DNA of 64,000 bases from JBBATK01 sp046297095 (GCA_046297095.1 JBKCNS010000040.1:183928-247927), one strand, 5' to 3'. Positions 9,382 to 17,979 are shown, numbered from the stretch's first letter. Program-made: numbers and translations. Notes: generated by a model not told the origin, from the sequence alone.

Positions 9382-10377
9382 ATGTCTGCAGCTTCACAGC
9401 ATATATCATCATCTTCCGCCGGCTTCGACGTCGACGTTATCATCATACATCGCAACACCCTTGCGATGACGTCTGCATGTATTGAGTCCATCTTTGGTAG
9501 TTCAATTGCTTCGCGCGTGCGAGTGATTGTGGTGGATAATGATTCCCATGATGATTCCGCCACGGAGCTAGAGCAAGCTTTTGCTGACATAACCGTAGTG
9601 CGGGCAGGTGAGAATCTTGGGTATGGTAAAGCTTGTAACCTGGGTGCGCGGCATGGCACTTCCCCGTTTGTGATTTTCTCGAACTCGGATGTACTCTACA
9701 CGCATACAGCAATTGAGCGCCTTGTGAGCACATTAGCGAAACACCGGAACTGCGCCGTGTGCGGTCCGCAGCAGTTTTTTCCCGATGGTTCATGGCAGCA
9801 GAGTTATGATCACTTCCCCGGCGTGCACCTTGCTCTGCGGAATCTGTTTGGCCTCAGCGCGTTGTTCCGGCATCGGCAACGAAAACGATTGACACTTCAA
9901 CACCCGGAGCGAGTTCCCGTACCGCTTTCCGTGCCGTTTTTGGACGGCGCTGTGCTAGCCGTGCGGCGCGTGCTCTTCGAAGAAATAAATGGCTTCGACG
10001 AACGATACTTTTTCTTTTGTGAAGACGTTGAGCTGTGCCATGCTTTTCATCGAGCCGGTTATGGCGTGCTGCTTGATCCCTCGGCTTTGGTTATTCACGA
10101 GCGGGGCTTTACGCGCCGGCGAAGCCTTCAAGACGATCTAAGATATCTGGGTGCCAACGAGCGAGCGCGCGCCTTTTTTCTTCGCAGCCATCATGGAACA
10201 TTTGCTACAAGAATGGCGCTTGTTATAGGCATACTACACTATGGTGTTATCACTGTGGTGCTTTGGCTTTTTTTACTCATTTCACCGGCCGGTAAACGCG
10301 ATCGACTGCGGCATCGCATTACAGTGGTTCAACATCTTATTGCCGTGTGCGCTAACGAACTCGAGAAATCACCATGA
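9382..10377 (+). CDS. GT2 glycosyltransferase, rhamnosyltransferase-like
   Basis: 331-residue family 2 glycosyltransferase similar to WbbL/RfbF-type rhamnosyltransferases. Motifs: DVIIIHRNTLAMT, VIVVDNDSHDDSA, NLGYGKACNLGARH, FSNSDV as the DXD equivalent, FLDGAVLAVRRVLFEEI and FDERYFFFCEDVELCHAFHR, the acceptor-site signature of this group. A hydrophobic helix at about residues 270-290 may anchor it to the membrane. ATG at 9382 was preferred over a TTG three codons upstream. Its stop codon overlaps the ATG of rlmB (ATGA), so the two are translationally coupled, although the functions are unrelated. It probably acts in O-antigen or capsule synthesis. Confidence 0.87.
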   Translation: MSAASQHISSSSAGFDVDVIIIHRNTLAMTSACIESIFGSSIASRVRVIVVDNDSHDDSATELEQAFADITVVRAGENLGYGKACNLGARHGTSPFVIFSNSDVLYTHTAIERLVSTLAKHRNCAVCGPQQFFPDGSWQQSYDHFPGVHLALRNLFGLSALFRHRQRKRLTLQHPERVPVPLSVPFLDGAVLAVRRVLFEEINGFDERYFFFCEDVELCHAFHRAGYGVLLDPSALVIHERGFTRRRSLQDDLRYLGANERARAFFLRSHHGTFATRMALVIGILHYGVITVVLWLFLLISPAGKRDRLRHRITVVQHLIAVCANELEKSP

Positions 10378-11174
10378 ATACCAATCAAACTCCACCCGCC
10401 GATTCAGAGAACAGCGCAGCGCTCTACGTGTACGGGCGCAGAGCTGTAGCAGAGGCGGTGCGTTCCGGCCGCGACATAGAGAAAATCTTTATTGAATATG
10501 GCGTGCAACCGCATGGTATCAGGGATATCTTGAGCGGCGCTAAAGAGCGCGGTATACCGGTGGTAACGAGCGACAAAAAGAAGTTCGCAGTCTTGGAGAA
10601 AGCTGCCGGTACGGGCAATTACGCCCAGGGTGTAATTGCGCTTGTGGTAGCATATACATCGGTTAATGAAGAAGCTTTGTTTGCGCAGGCCTTAGCCGCG
10701 CATCCGCATCCGGTACTTGTGGCGCTGGATGGTATCAGCGATCCGCACAACCTTGGCGCCATTGCACGAAGTGTGGTATGTGCCGGTGGATTCGGGCTTA
10801 TCCTTCCTACACATCATACCTCGCCGGTTACTTCGGTGGCCATTAAAACAGGTGCAGGCGCCTTCGAGTATTTGGCGGTAAGCAAGGTCACCAATTTGCA
10901 TCGCACCTTGGAACGCGCTAAGGAGGCCGGCTTTTGGATTATCGGCACTGATGCCGATGCAACGCATACCTATACTGCTCCGCTCTACGACCGTCCCGTG
11001 GTTCTCCTTATTGGCGGCGAAGGTTCGGGAATGCGCAGCTCAACGCGCAAAGCATGCGACGCTATTGTTTCCATTCCGCTGCACGGTGCCATTACGTCAT
11101 TGAACGCCAGTGTAGCGGCCGGCGTGGTTCTCTTTGAAATGGCGCGCCAGCGTTCGGCCACTCTTTCTCTCTAA
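10374..11174 (+). CDS. rlmB: 23S rRNA (guanosine-2'-O-)-methyltransferase RlmB (TrmH family)
   Basis: 266-residue SPOUT methyltransferase. An N-terminal SpoU substrate-binding domain (residues 15-95, starting LYVYGRRAVAEAV) precedes the knotted SpoU domain, which carries LDGISDPHNLGAIARS (motif 1), LLIGGEGSGMRSS (motif 2) and SIPLHGAITSLNASVAAGV (motif 3). RlmB uses SAM to methylate the 2'-OH of a conserved guanosine (G2251 in E. coli) in the peptidyl-transferase P loop. The start overlaps the preceding glycosyltransferase stop by 4 bases. A strong bidirectional terminator follows. Confidence 0.93.
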   Translation: MNTNQTPPADSENSAALYVYGRRAVAEAVRSGRDIEKIFIEYGVQPHGIRDILSGAKERGIPVVTSDKKKFAVLEKAAGTGNYAQGVIALVVAYTSVNEEALFAQALAAHPHPVLVALDGISDPHNLGAIARSVVCAGGFGLILPTHHTSPVTSVAIKTGAGAFEYLAVSKVTNLHRTLERAKEAGFWIIGTDADATHTYTAPLYDRPVVLLIGGEGSGMRSSTRKACDAIVSIPLHGAITSLNASVAAGVVLFEMARQRSATLSL

Positions 11175-11180
11175 AACAAC

Positions 11181-11206
11181 AAAAGCCGGACAGGTGTCCG
11201 GCTTTT
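11181..11206. terminator. Bidirectional intrinsic terminator between rlmB and rny
   Basis: An 11-bp perfect stem AAAAGCCGGAC/GTCCGGCTTTT with a 4-base loop (AGGT), lying between two convergent genes. The A-rich 5' arm and T-rich 3' arm allow termination in both directions. Confidence 0.9.
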
Positions 11207-11225
11207 GATTTGAATCTTCCGATGT

Positions 11226-12785
11226 TTACTTCGCCAGTGCCGAGCTGCGGCGCTCGCGAATTACCGTCACCTTGATTTGGCCCGGATACTCCATCTCGGA
11301 CTCGATTTGCTTCGCAATATCGTGCGCGAGCGTATCCGCGGTAAGATCATCCACGCGTTCCGGCTCGACGATCACACGAATCTCTCGACCGGCTTGAATA
11401 GCAAATGTTTTCTGCACGCCTGTGTAACTCATCGCGATTTCTTCGAGTTTCTCCAATCGCTTGATGTAACTCTCCAGCGATTCGCGACGCGCGCCGGGGC
11501 GAGCACCACTGATGCTGTCTGCAGCCTGCACAAGAACGGCAATTGTACTCTCCATTTCGATGTCTTCGTGGTGCGCACCGATGGCATTGCACACGATATG
11601 ATTCTCCTTGTACTTCTTCGCCAGTTCCATTCCCAACAAAGCGTGCGGACCCTCGATACTCTTGTCCACAATTTTGCCGATGTCATGAAGTAAGCATGCG
11701 CGGCGAGCAAGGTGTGTGTCCATGCCCAACTCCGCAGCCATTACACCGCCCAAGTATGCTACCTCTATAGAGTGCGCCAGGAGGTTCTGACCGTAGCTGG
11801 AGCGATACTTCATGCGGCCAATACCCTTCACTAACTCGGGGTGAACATTGTGTATACCGAGTTCCAGAATAGTATTCTCGCCCACGCGCTGAATTTCTTC
11901 TTCCAACTCTTTGCGAGCTTTCTCCACTACCTCTTCAATACGTGTAGGATGGATACGACCATCACCCATTAAGCGTTCCAGTGCCACTCGTGCCACTTCG
12001 CGGCGGAATGGATCAAAGCCGCTGATGATAACCGCTTCGGGGGTGTCATCGATAATCAAGTCTATACCGGTAGCAGCTTCGAAGGCACGGATATTACGGC
12101 CTTCACGGCCGATAATACGGCCTTTCATTTCCTCGCTGGCAAGGTTCACCACACTCACCGTGTTTTCTACGCAGTGATCTGATGCCGAACGCTGAATGGC
12201 CTGCAGTACAAGCTTCTGCGCGTCTTTCTGGGCTGTGAGCTTAGCTTCGTCGCGTAGTTCTTTTATCTGAATAGCGGCTTCGGCTTTTGCTTCGTTGAGA
12301 AGATTCTCCATGAGAAACTTCTTGGCATCTTCCTTGCTCATTCCCGTGATACGTTCCAGGCGGTCATTTTGCTCCGCAACCAGCCGCTCTGCTTCGTCAT
12401 GGCGAGTCTTGATTACTTCCTGCTTACGTGCAACATCTTTGTCCAGTTGTTGTATCGTTTTTTCTTTCTTCGTGATAAGTTCGAGTTTACTTTCAACGGC
12501 CTCTTCACGAGTCTTCAGTTGCTTCTCCGATGCTTGTAGTTTGTTCCGTTTGGAATTCACTTCCTGCTCGTATTCCTGCTTCTTTTTGTACCATTCTTCC
12601 TTTACTTCAAGAAGCTTTTCTTTCTTTACCTGCTTAGCATCATTCTCAGCTTCGTCCAACAATACCTTTGCTTTTGCTTCTGCTTCCGCAATGCGTGCCG
12701 CAGCAATGCGGGTACCGGCGAAATAGGAAATGGCAAAGCCAAGGACGAGTCCGACCGCTGCGATGATCATTGATGACGGATCCAT
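11226..12785 (-). CDS. rny: Ribonuclease Y
   Basis: 519-residue membrane-anchored endoribonuclease that initiates mRNA decay. Order of parts: an N-terminal membrane helix (residues 5-23), a long charged coiled coil to about residue 200, a KH RNA-binding domain (GRIIGREGRNIRAFE), and an HD hydrolase domain with ACLLHDIGKIVD and NAIGAHHEDIE carrying the metal ligands. Length and layout are the standard ones. The ATG at 12785 is preceded by AAAGGAG at a good distance, a clear ribosome binding site; a TTG 5 codons upstream would start inside that site. A probable 6S RNA and zapA lie upstream on the same strand. Confidence 0.96.
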   Translation of the reverse strand: MDPSSMIIAAVGLVLGFAISYFAGTRIAAARIAEAEAKAKVLLDEAENDAKQVKKEKLLEVKEEWYKKKQEYEQEVNSKRNKLQASEKQLKTREEAVESKLELITKKEKTIQQLDKDVARKQEVIKTRHDEAERLVAEQNDRLERITGMSKEDAKKFLMENLLNEAKAEAAIQIKELRDEAKLTAQKDAQKLVLQAIQRSASDHCVENTVSVVNLASEEMKGRIIGREGRNIRAFEAATGIDLIIDDTPEAVIISGFDPFRREVARVALERLMGDGRIHPTRIEEVVEKARKELEEEIQRVGENTILELGIHNVHPELVKGIGRMKYRSSYGQNLLAHSIEVAYLGGVMAAELGMDTHLARRACLLHDIGKIVDKSIEGPHALLGMELAKKYKENHIVCNAIGAHHEDIEMESTIAVLVQAADSISGARPGARRESLESYIKRLEKLEEIAMSYTGVQKTFAIQAGREIRVIVEPERVDDLTADTLAHDIAKQIESEMEYPGQIKVTVIRERRSSALAK

Positions 12786-12817
12786 TCGTACTCCTTTCAA
12801 AAACGTTTCATTTCATA

Positions 12818-13050
12818 AAAAATAGCCGCACTGCCATACTGTCCGGTAAACCGGAACGGGTAAATGAAGAACCCAATAGGCACAATTTGGGTGGAAGCCC
12901 AATCAAGTTTGACGTCTACTGATCCGCCGAATTTCTTCCGCGAATTCCGCCGAAGCGGATGAAGCCTGTCATTCGTGTTTGGAGCGCATCCCCCTGCAGA
13001 TTGAATAACGGTTCTTCATAACGCGTGTGCATCATGGCATGCGGCCGTGT
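12818..13050 (-). ncRNA. ssrS: Probable 6S RNA between zapA and rny
   Basis: The 335 bases between zapA and rny hold no gene but form a long rod. The RNA read from the minus strand opens with GCCGCATGCCAT (13045-13034), which pairs with ATGGCAGTGCGGC (12837-12825) with one bulge. A second, perfect 10-bp helix follows inside: ATGAAGAACC (13019-13010) with GGTTCTTCAT (12873-12864). A small hairpin (TCCGG-TTTA-CCGGA, 12855-12842) sits on the 3' side between the two helices, and a T run (TATTTTTT) follows the closing stem. A closing helix, an interrupted rod, a length of about 225 and a position just downstream of zapA all fit 6S RNA, the RNA polymerase regulator located beside zapA in proteobacteria. 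The inner 136 bases fold ambiguously, so the central bubble is not proven. Confidence 0.6.
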
Positions 13051-13120
13051 TGCAAGAGCATTATTGAGAACACTCGGCTATTGAGAATCGGAATACGAAA
13101 GTGACCCAAAACCCTCGTTG

Positions 13121-13405
13121 TTACGAGCGTTGTAGGCGTTGTTCAAGGAAGGATTGCATTGCCTGCAGTTCGCTACTAACGTACTGTGTATCGAAGGTGA
13201 GTTGCTGACGATGCTCGTCACTTTTTTCTGCTATGTTCAAAGCCGCCAATAAAGCCAACGTGGACGTAGTTTGATCCCGCATATTCGATTGCAATTGCGT
13301 CAATATTGAGTCCACCTCCGAAGCTGCACGACGAAGACGGGCCTCATCGTCGCAACGAAGGTGCAATTCTTTCCCACCAAGTTTTACCGAAACCGATTTA
13401 GACAT
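13121..13405 (-). CDS. zapA: Cell division protein ZapA
   Basis: 94-residue ZapA-family protein that bundles FtsZ filaments at the division site. The N-terminal segment KSVSVKLGGKELHLRCDDE matches the family core (a beta-hairpin followed by a helix), and the C-terminal half is a predicted coiled coil ending in LQAMQSFLEQRLQRS. ATG at 13405 was chosen over a TTG four codons upstream. A good Bacteroidota-type promoter lies 30-60 bases upstream. The gene is followed on the same strand by the 6S-like RNA and rny. Confidence 0.85.
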   Translation of the reverse strand: MSKSVSVKLGGKELHLRCDDEARLRRAASEVDSILTQLQSNMRDQTTSTLALLAALNIAEKSDEHRQQLTFDTQYVSSELQAMQSFLEQRLQRS

Positions 13406-13434
13406 GGTCTCTCTCAATCCGCTAAGTGTTCGGT

Positions 13435-13464
13435 CAAAAATACAACGAAGACTCTACAAAACAA
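13435..13464 (-). promoter_or_regulatory. Bacteroidota-type promoter of zapA
   Basis: On the minus strand TATTTTTG (13442-13435) matches the -7 consensus TA-N2-TTTG, and TTG (13464-13462) lies 19 bases upstream as the -33 element. The expected start point is a few bases downstream, giving a leader of about 20 bases before the zapA ATG. Confidence 0.65.
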
Positions 13465-13616
13465 CCTTTACTGGCATGCGCGCGATGATACTTAAGAATA
13501 TCATCTGTGTAGAACTTCTGCGAAGCATCCCAAGGTTTGGTGAACAGGCCGTTGTATTTTTGGCGCTGTCGTAAGGGAACACACATTCTACTACCCGCTG
13601 GACTATAGGAAATTGA

Positions 13617-14264
13617 ATGCAGAACGGCTCGGAAACATATACAAACACTTTGCCCGTTGTACTTGCAGTTTCGCCGCACGAAACCTACCTGCGTGTGCGG
13701 CGCCTTCTTGAAATCATTTGTATAGTTCTGTTTTCGCCGGTCTTGATTCCTGTATGCTTGGTGGTGGCTCTTGTCGTTCTTGTGGACTCCGGCTTGCCCA
13801 TTCTCTATTTTCAGGACCGACCGGGAAAACAAGGCAAGCGCTTTCGCATTGCAAAGTTTCGCACAATGCGTCACCGCCCTGAAGAGGACAATCATATCAC
13901 AACGGACAACGATCCTCGTGTAACGAAATACGGAATTTTTCTGCGCCAACACCGCTTGGATGAGCTACCGCAGTTCTGGAATGTGCTGCGTGGTGAAATG
14001 AGTATCATTGGGCCCAGACCGGAAGCGTATTATACTGCCGAAGAGTTTTGCCACACCGTTCCCCACTACATGGACCGCTATGCCATTGTGCCGGGAATTA
14101 CCGGCTGGCAACAGGTTCACCAGGGTCATGTAAACACGTACGAGGGCGAGTGCATCAGAGTGGAGTACGATCGTTTCTATATTGCAAATGCCTCATTTGC
14201 AATGGATTGCAAGATCGTATTAATGACTATCAGCACCATGGTTCGTGGTGCAAAGTCGCGGTAA
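13617..14264 (+). CDS. Undecaprenyl-phosphate sugar-1-phosphate transferase (bacterial sugar transferase family)
   Basis: 215-residue monotopic phosphoglycosyl transferase (WcaJ/WbaP/PglC type). A hydrophobic re-entrant helix (residues 31-55) precedes the catalytic domain, with FQDRPGKQGKRFRIAKFRTM, the essential Asp-Glu in RLDELPQFWNVL, EMSIIGPRPE and PGITGWQQV. It moves a sugar phosphate from a UDP-sugar onto undecaprenyl phosphate, the first step in O-antigen, capsule or N-glycan assembly, on the cytoplasmic membrane. It is divergent from zapA. At 215 residues it has only the core domain, like PglC, without the extra membrane helices of WbaP. Confidence 0.92.
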   Translation: MQNGSETYTNTLPVVLAVSPHETYLRVRRLLEIICIVLFSPVLIPVCLVVALVVLVDSGLPILYFQDRPGKQGKRFRIAKFRTMRHRPEEDNHITTDNDPRVTKYGIFLRQHRLDELPQFWNVLRGEMSIIGPRPEAYYTAEEFCHTVPHYMDRYAIVPGITGWQQVHQGHVNTYEGECIRVEYDRFYIANASFAMDCKIVLMTISTMVRGAKSR

Positions 14265-14417
14265 GAAACGTAAAATGCCTGGAGCTAATGTACGATTCGT
14301 GTAGCTTATCACGGTTGATTCGATGCAGCGCTTGAGAATCCTCTCTTACGATCCCTTCGCTCACCCTTCCTCGCACTCTCTCACGGAGTTTGCCTGGCGT
14401 GAATCTGATGCATGTGG

Positions 14418-15734
14418 TTACGTGGACGCCGCTCCGGAAGCCGATCTAAAGTTTGAATATTCTTCGGGCGTCGATTCAAAGTTGTCGGTACGAATGGGCT
14501 TGGGCGGAAACATCTCGTCCAATATTCCATCCATTTGTGCAAAAATTGCGTCCCACGAAAACTTTTCCGATACCAAACGCTGCGCTTTCTCTGCTATAGA
14601 GGTGCGCAAGGATAAATCGTTGAGCAGTTGCGACGCGTACATCGCCATCTCTTCAGAGTTCTTTGCGACCATCACCTCTCGCCCGTGAATAGCCGGAATT
14701 CCGTGTACTCCTGTTTTTGTTGTTACAACGGCGCAGCCGCTTGCCATTGCCTCGAGTGCCTTGTTTTGAATACCGGAACCGCCCTTATGAGGATGAATAA
14801 ACACTGCTGCTGAGCGCAGATATTTTCGAACATCAGAAACATTGGAATGCACCAGAATATTCTTGCTTCGCAGTCGAAGAATAGATTTTGGCGGATAGCC
14901 GCCCACTATGTGAAGCTTCACATCGGGAAGCACATTCTGAATTCGAGGGAAAATCTCGCGGGCTATCTCGTGCACCATCATGGTGTTTGCCCACACATCA
15001 AGTTTGCCTGCGAACACAATGTCTTTTCTATCGCTTTGATTCACATACTCTGATGCCGGGTCGCTTTCCACTCCATTGGTCAACAATCGGTACTGCACAT
15101 TCGGCTCCATTGCGCGCATTGCCGAAATATCTTCCTGAGTAACAAAGGTGGTGTAATCGAAAGCGCGAACCATCTCGGGCTCGTAGCTGCGAAGTTTGGA
15201 CAACTCCCACCGCCGAATAAGTTTCTGATGAATAGAAGAGCTGCTTGTGGTCTGATGTGAACGCTGCATGTACAATGTGCGGCAGTCTTCCGCAATCAGA
15301 ATCTTTGGTACCGGCAAGTCGCGCAGGTACTCGCCTGCCCGCATAAAGAACCCCATGGCTACATCGATATTCTTTTCTTTCAGCAACTGCTCTACCTTTG
15401 CGGCATAGGCTGTATCCTGATAGAACTGAATTTCTAAGGGAAGGTCGTTTGCAATGTTAGAGACACACTTTAGGCCCGATTTAAGAGGATGAAGAGGAAG
15501 TGATACAACATCAATTCCAAGTTCCTCCATAGCCTGCACCTTTTCCGGTGGCGCTTCGCTGCCGTGATGAAAGGTCAAGAGGGTAACATCGTGGTACGAG
15601 GCCAAGTGTCGCAGAATATGATACGGTTTTACACGGTCGCCGCCAATGAGCGGAAACGGAAATCGAACCGAGCAAAAGAGTATGCGAAGGCGTGGGCGAA
15701 TCTGAGCGCCGGAGACCGATTGTTTCGAAAACAT
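14418..15734 (-). CDS. GT4 glycosyltransferase
   Basis: 438-residue GT-B-fold glycosyltransferase. The N-terminal half starts with LRILFCSVRFPFPLIGGDRVKPYHIL, the acceptor-side glycine-rich loop. The C-terminal half has the GT4 donor site: IVFAGKLD, KLHIVGGYPP, FIHPHKGGSGIQNKALEAMASGCAVVTT with the EAMA acid motif. It resembles the family often annotated as PEP-CTERM/exosortase-linked sugar transferases, but no exosortase gene is visible here. Start chosen at ATG 15734; a TTG eight codons upstream is possible. Expected role: capsule or exopolysaccharide assembly. It shares the neighbourhood with the sugar-phosphate transferase but runs convergent to it. Confidence 0.86.
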   Translation of the reverse strand: MFSKQSVSGAQIRPRLRILFCSVRFPFPLIGGDRVKPYHILRHLASYHDVTLLTFHHGSEAPPEKVQAMEELGIDVVSLPLHPLKSGLKCVSNIANDLPLEIQFYQDTAYAAKVEQLLKEKNIDVAMGFFMRAGEYLRDLPVPKILIAEDCRTLYMQRSHQTTSSSSIHQKLIRRWELSKLRSYEPEMVRAFDYTTFVTQEDISAMRAMEPNVQYRLLTNGVESDPASEYVNQSDRKDIVFAGKLDVWANTMMVHEIAREIFPRIQNVLPDVKLHIVGGYPPKSILRLRSKNILVHSNVSDVRKYLRSAAVFIHPHKGGSGIQNKALEAMASGCAVVTTKTGVHGIPAIHGREVMVAKNSEEMAMYASQLLNDLSLRTSIAEKAQRLVSEKFSWDAIFAQMDGILDEMFPPKPIRTDNFESTPEEYSNFRSASGAAST

Positions 15735-16024
15735 GGATGAAGGAGGAATGCTCAACAAATCACAAAGCGTACAAACTCGTATACCGTATCCCCTATAGTT
15801 GACTCATAAAAAAATGAGTAGCAAAATCCATGAACACATCCCCGGTGAAACAAAATCTCTCAATAGCTATCTCGGCTGTGCATTGCTTCGTCGCGGTCAA
15901 CACCGCGTATCATTATCAGTCAGATACTAACCCTTTGGATCATATCACAACTGTCAGCACCTATAAGCCGTCGCAATATACTGTCCTCAACAGTCAGAAC
16001 TCAACTTTTTTTTTGCGTGGATTC
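15735..16024. other. 290-base non-coding gap between GT4 and mgtE
   Basis: No convincing gene. It holds an inverted repeat ACTCAT-N6-ATGAGT (15802-15819), 68 bases upstream of the GT4 start and so a possible operator, and a small hairpin CGCGGT-CAAC-ACCGCG (15892-15907). I see no clear terminator after mgtE and no consensus promoter. Confidence 0.5.
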
Positions 16025-17407
16025 TTAGAGTAAGGTTCCGTTGAGAATCACCAACGCCACAGCGAAGTAAATGATGATTCCGAATACGTCCACAAGGGTT
16101 GCAACAAACGGAGCTGAAGAAACAGCGGGGTCGAATCCCATTTTTTTCAAAACAAAGGGTAGCATCGAGCCCGCAATAGTGCCCCACAAGACAATTCCCA
16201 CCAATGTTAGAGCCACCGTACATGCCACTAGCATGTGATGCGGACCGAATGTAGTAGCACCCGCCATTGCCCACAATTCAATTCGAGCAAAACCAATACC
16301 GCCCAATATCAATCCCAACAAAAATCCGGATATAATCTCGCGGCGCATTACCAGCCACCAATCCTGTAAGCGTATCTCGTCCAATGCCAGTGCACGAATA
16401 ATAAGCGACGCAGCCTGTGAACCGCTATTTCCTCCGGACGACATTACCAGCGGTATGAACAGTACTAGAACAGCCGCACGCTCGATAGTACCTTCGAAGA
16501 AGGCAAGAACCGACGTAGTCATAAGCTCACTGACCATAAGGATTGACAACCATCCGGCGCGTTTTCGAACCAATTCAAGAATGTTGGTTGCGCGGTAGGT
16601 GTCATCCAGCGCCTCCATACCACCAAGCTTTTGAATATCCTCGGTGGCCTCTTCTTGAGCAATGTCGAAAATGTCGTCGAAGGTTACGATTCCAACCAGA
16701 ATGCCCGTGCTATCTACCACAGGAATTGCGGGTAGGTCGTACTTCTCCATGGTGCGCACCGCCACTTCCTGATCATCGAATGCGCTAATGCTGATAACAT
16801 TCTGATCCATGAGATCGCGAATGTACATCTGCTCGTCGGCCAGGATAATGGTGCGAAGCATTATGTCATCGAGCAAACTTCCCCGCTCATCGAGTACGTA
16901 GATACGATTGATCGTTTCGCTGTCTTGCCCGTGGCGTTTAATGTGTTCTATAGCCTCCGCCACATTCATGCCCGCCCTGACGGCCACGAAATCCGGAGTC
17001 ATGAACCTTCCAACACTCTCCTCGGGATAGCCCATCAGCCATCGTGCCTCGCGCAAATCCTCAGGGCTTAAGAGTGATAACAAGCGATGAGATACGGCTC
17101 CGGGCAGCTCTTCCAGAAGGTCGGTGCGGTCGTCGGGGGGAAGTTCGGCAAGTAAGTCTCGCGTTTCCTGATCTGTCAGATCCACCAACAACTGGTCCTG
17201 ATCATCGGGCTCCAAGTAGGAAAAAACCTCCACGCCGATGTCGCGTCCAAGAGCTCTGTAGAGGAAAACACGATCCTGCTTTTTAACTCCAAGCATCAGA
17301 TCGGCGATCTCGGCCGGAGACCACGATTGCAATACCTCTCGTATAGAGGCCCAGGAACGCAACTCAATGAGTTCAAGTATTTCCGGAGTGAGAAGTTCTT
17401 TGAGCAT
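16025..17407 (-). CDS. mgtE: Magnesium transporter MgtE
   Basis: 460-residue MgtE-type Mg2+ channel of the inner membrane. The N-terminal superhelical MgtE domain (residues 20-125, with LLAELPPDDRTDLLEELP) is followed by a CBS pair (about 130-255) that senses cytosolic Mg2+, then five C-terminal membrane helices containing VMSSGGNSGSQAASLIIRAL, the pore helix and signature of the family. An AGGAGG ribosome binding site precedes the ATG at 17407. A TA-N2-TTTG box lies 70 bases upstream. I see no obvious Mg2+ riboswitch in the short leader. Confidence 0.96.
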   Translation of the reverse strand: MLKELLTPEILELIELRSWASIREVLQSWSPAEIADLMLGVKKQDRVFLYRALGRDIGVEVFSYLEPDDQDQLLVDLTDQETRDLLAELPPDDRTDLLEELPGAVSHRLLSLLSPEDLREARWLMGYPEESVGRFMTPDFVAVRAGMNVAEAIEHIKRHGQDSETINRIYVLDERGSLLDDIMLRTIILADEQMYIRDLMDQNVISISAFDDQEVAVRTMEKYDLPAIPVVDSTGILVGIVTFDDIFDIAQEEATEDIQKLGGMEALDDTYRATNILELVRKRAGWLSILMVSELMTTSVLAFFEGTIERAAVLVLFIPLVMSSGGNSGSQAASLIIRALALDEIRLQDWWLVMRREIISGFLLGLILGGIGFARIELWAMAGATTFGPHHMLVACTVALTLVGIVLWGTIAGSMLPFVLKKMGFDPAVSSAPFVATLVDVFGIIIYFAVALVILNGTLL

Positions 17408-17476
17408 GGTGATCCTCCTGCATTATCAGAGGTTGGAGCGGAACGTTTTTCACAAAAACGCGTCGGTTTACAGCCG

Positions 17477-17484
17477 CAAAGATA
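17477..17484 (-). promoter_or_regulatory. -7 promoter box upstream of mgtE
   Basis: TATCTTTG on the minus strand matches TA-N2-TTTG and stands about 70 bases upstream of the mgtE start. A TTG exists upstream but only 14 bases away, so only the -7 element is convincing. Confidence 0.45.
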
Positions 17485-17544
17485 GGTTGCTTAGGGGCCA
17501 ATGAAGCATTACCACGTAAAAACGTAGAATGGAGAGGAAAAAAA

Positions 17545-17575
17545 TTGCGTAATCGTTGTCTCTGCGCTATTTTTG
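17545..17575 (+). promoter_or_regulatory. Bacteroidota-type promoter of rpsT
   Basis: TTG at 17545-17547, a 20-base spacer, then TATTTTTG at 17568-17575. This fits the TTG/TA-N2-TTTG promoter of the Bacteroidota primary sigma factor. The rpsT ATG follows about 30 bases later. Confidence 0.7.
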
Positions 17576-17606
17576 TGGCTCATGTAATTCAACATCCGAC
17601 CAGCTC

Positions 17607-17879
17607 ATGGCTCATCATGCATCCGCAATCAAGCGGAACCGTCAGTCAAAAAAGCGCAAAGCGTATAACAAAACCTATAAGGTTCAAATCAAGAACGCTA
17701 CCAAAGCAGTACGTGCAAGCAAAGATCTTGTAACGGCTGAGGAAGCACTTCGCCTGGCGGCAAAGGTTTTGGATCGCAGCGCTGCCAAAGGTATCATTCA
17801 CAAGAATACGGCAGCGAATCGTAAATCTTCGCTTGCTCGTTTTGTGAACAAGATCAGCCTGGCTAAGCAAGCAGCGTAA
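17607..17879 (+). CDS. rpsT: 30S ribosomal protein S20
   Basis: 90-residue basic protein that binds 16S rRNA early in 30S assembly. The N-terminus MAHHASAIKRNRQSKKRKAY and the C-terminal helices with KGIIHKNTAANRKSSLARFV are diagnostic of S20. The ATG at 17607 gives the usual length; the frame extends 17 codons upstream, but that part overlaps the promoter. A tRNA-Arg gene follows 16 bases after the stop and shares the terminator. Confidence 0.95.
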   Translation: MAHHASAIKRNRQSKKRKAYNKTYKVQIKNATKAVRASKDLVTAEEALRLAAKVLDRSAAKGIIHKNTAANRKSSLARFVNKISLAKQAA

Positions 17880-17895
17880 CATCAGAAATAAAGCT

Positions 17896-17969
17896 GCACC
17901 CGTAGCTCAACTGGATAGAGCATCTCACTACGGATGAGAAGGTTTGGGGTTCGAATCCCTACGGGTGTA
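17896..17969 (+). tRNA. tRNA-Arg (anticodon ACG)
   Basis: 74-base cloverleaf. The acceptor GCACCCG/CGGGTGT has a G-U first pair, the D arm is GCTC/GAGC, the anticodon stem TCTCA/TGAGA carries loop CTACGGA with anticodon ACG (read as inosine), and the T arm is TGGGG/CCCTA around TTCGAAT. The discriminator is A and the CCA end is not encoded. It lies 16 bases after rpsT. Confidence 0.96.
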
Positions 17970-17979
17970 CGTCATTGTG

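Noticed and set aside
15830..16033. 67-codon open frame on the plus strand beside mgtE
   Set aside because: Overlaps the mgtE 3' end, has no ribosome binding site, domain or hydrophobic pattern.
17408..17476. Mg2+ riboswitch (M-box or ykkC-like) ahead of mgtE
   Set aside because: The leader between the -7 box and the start codon is only about 65 bases, too short, and no paired structure is apparent.
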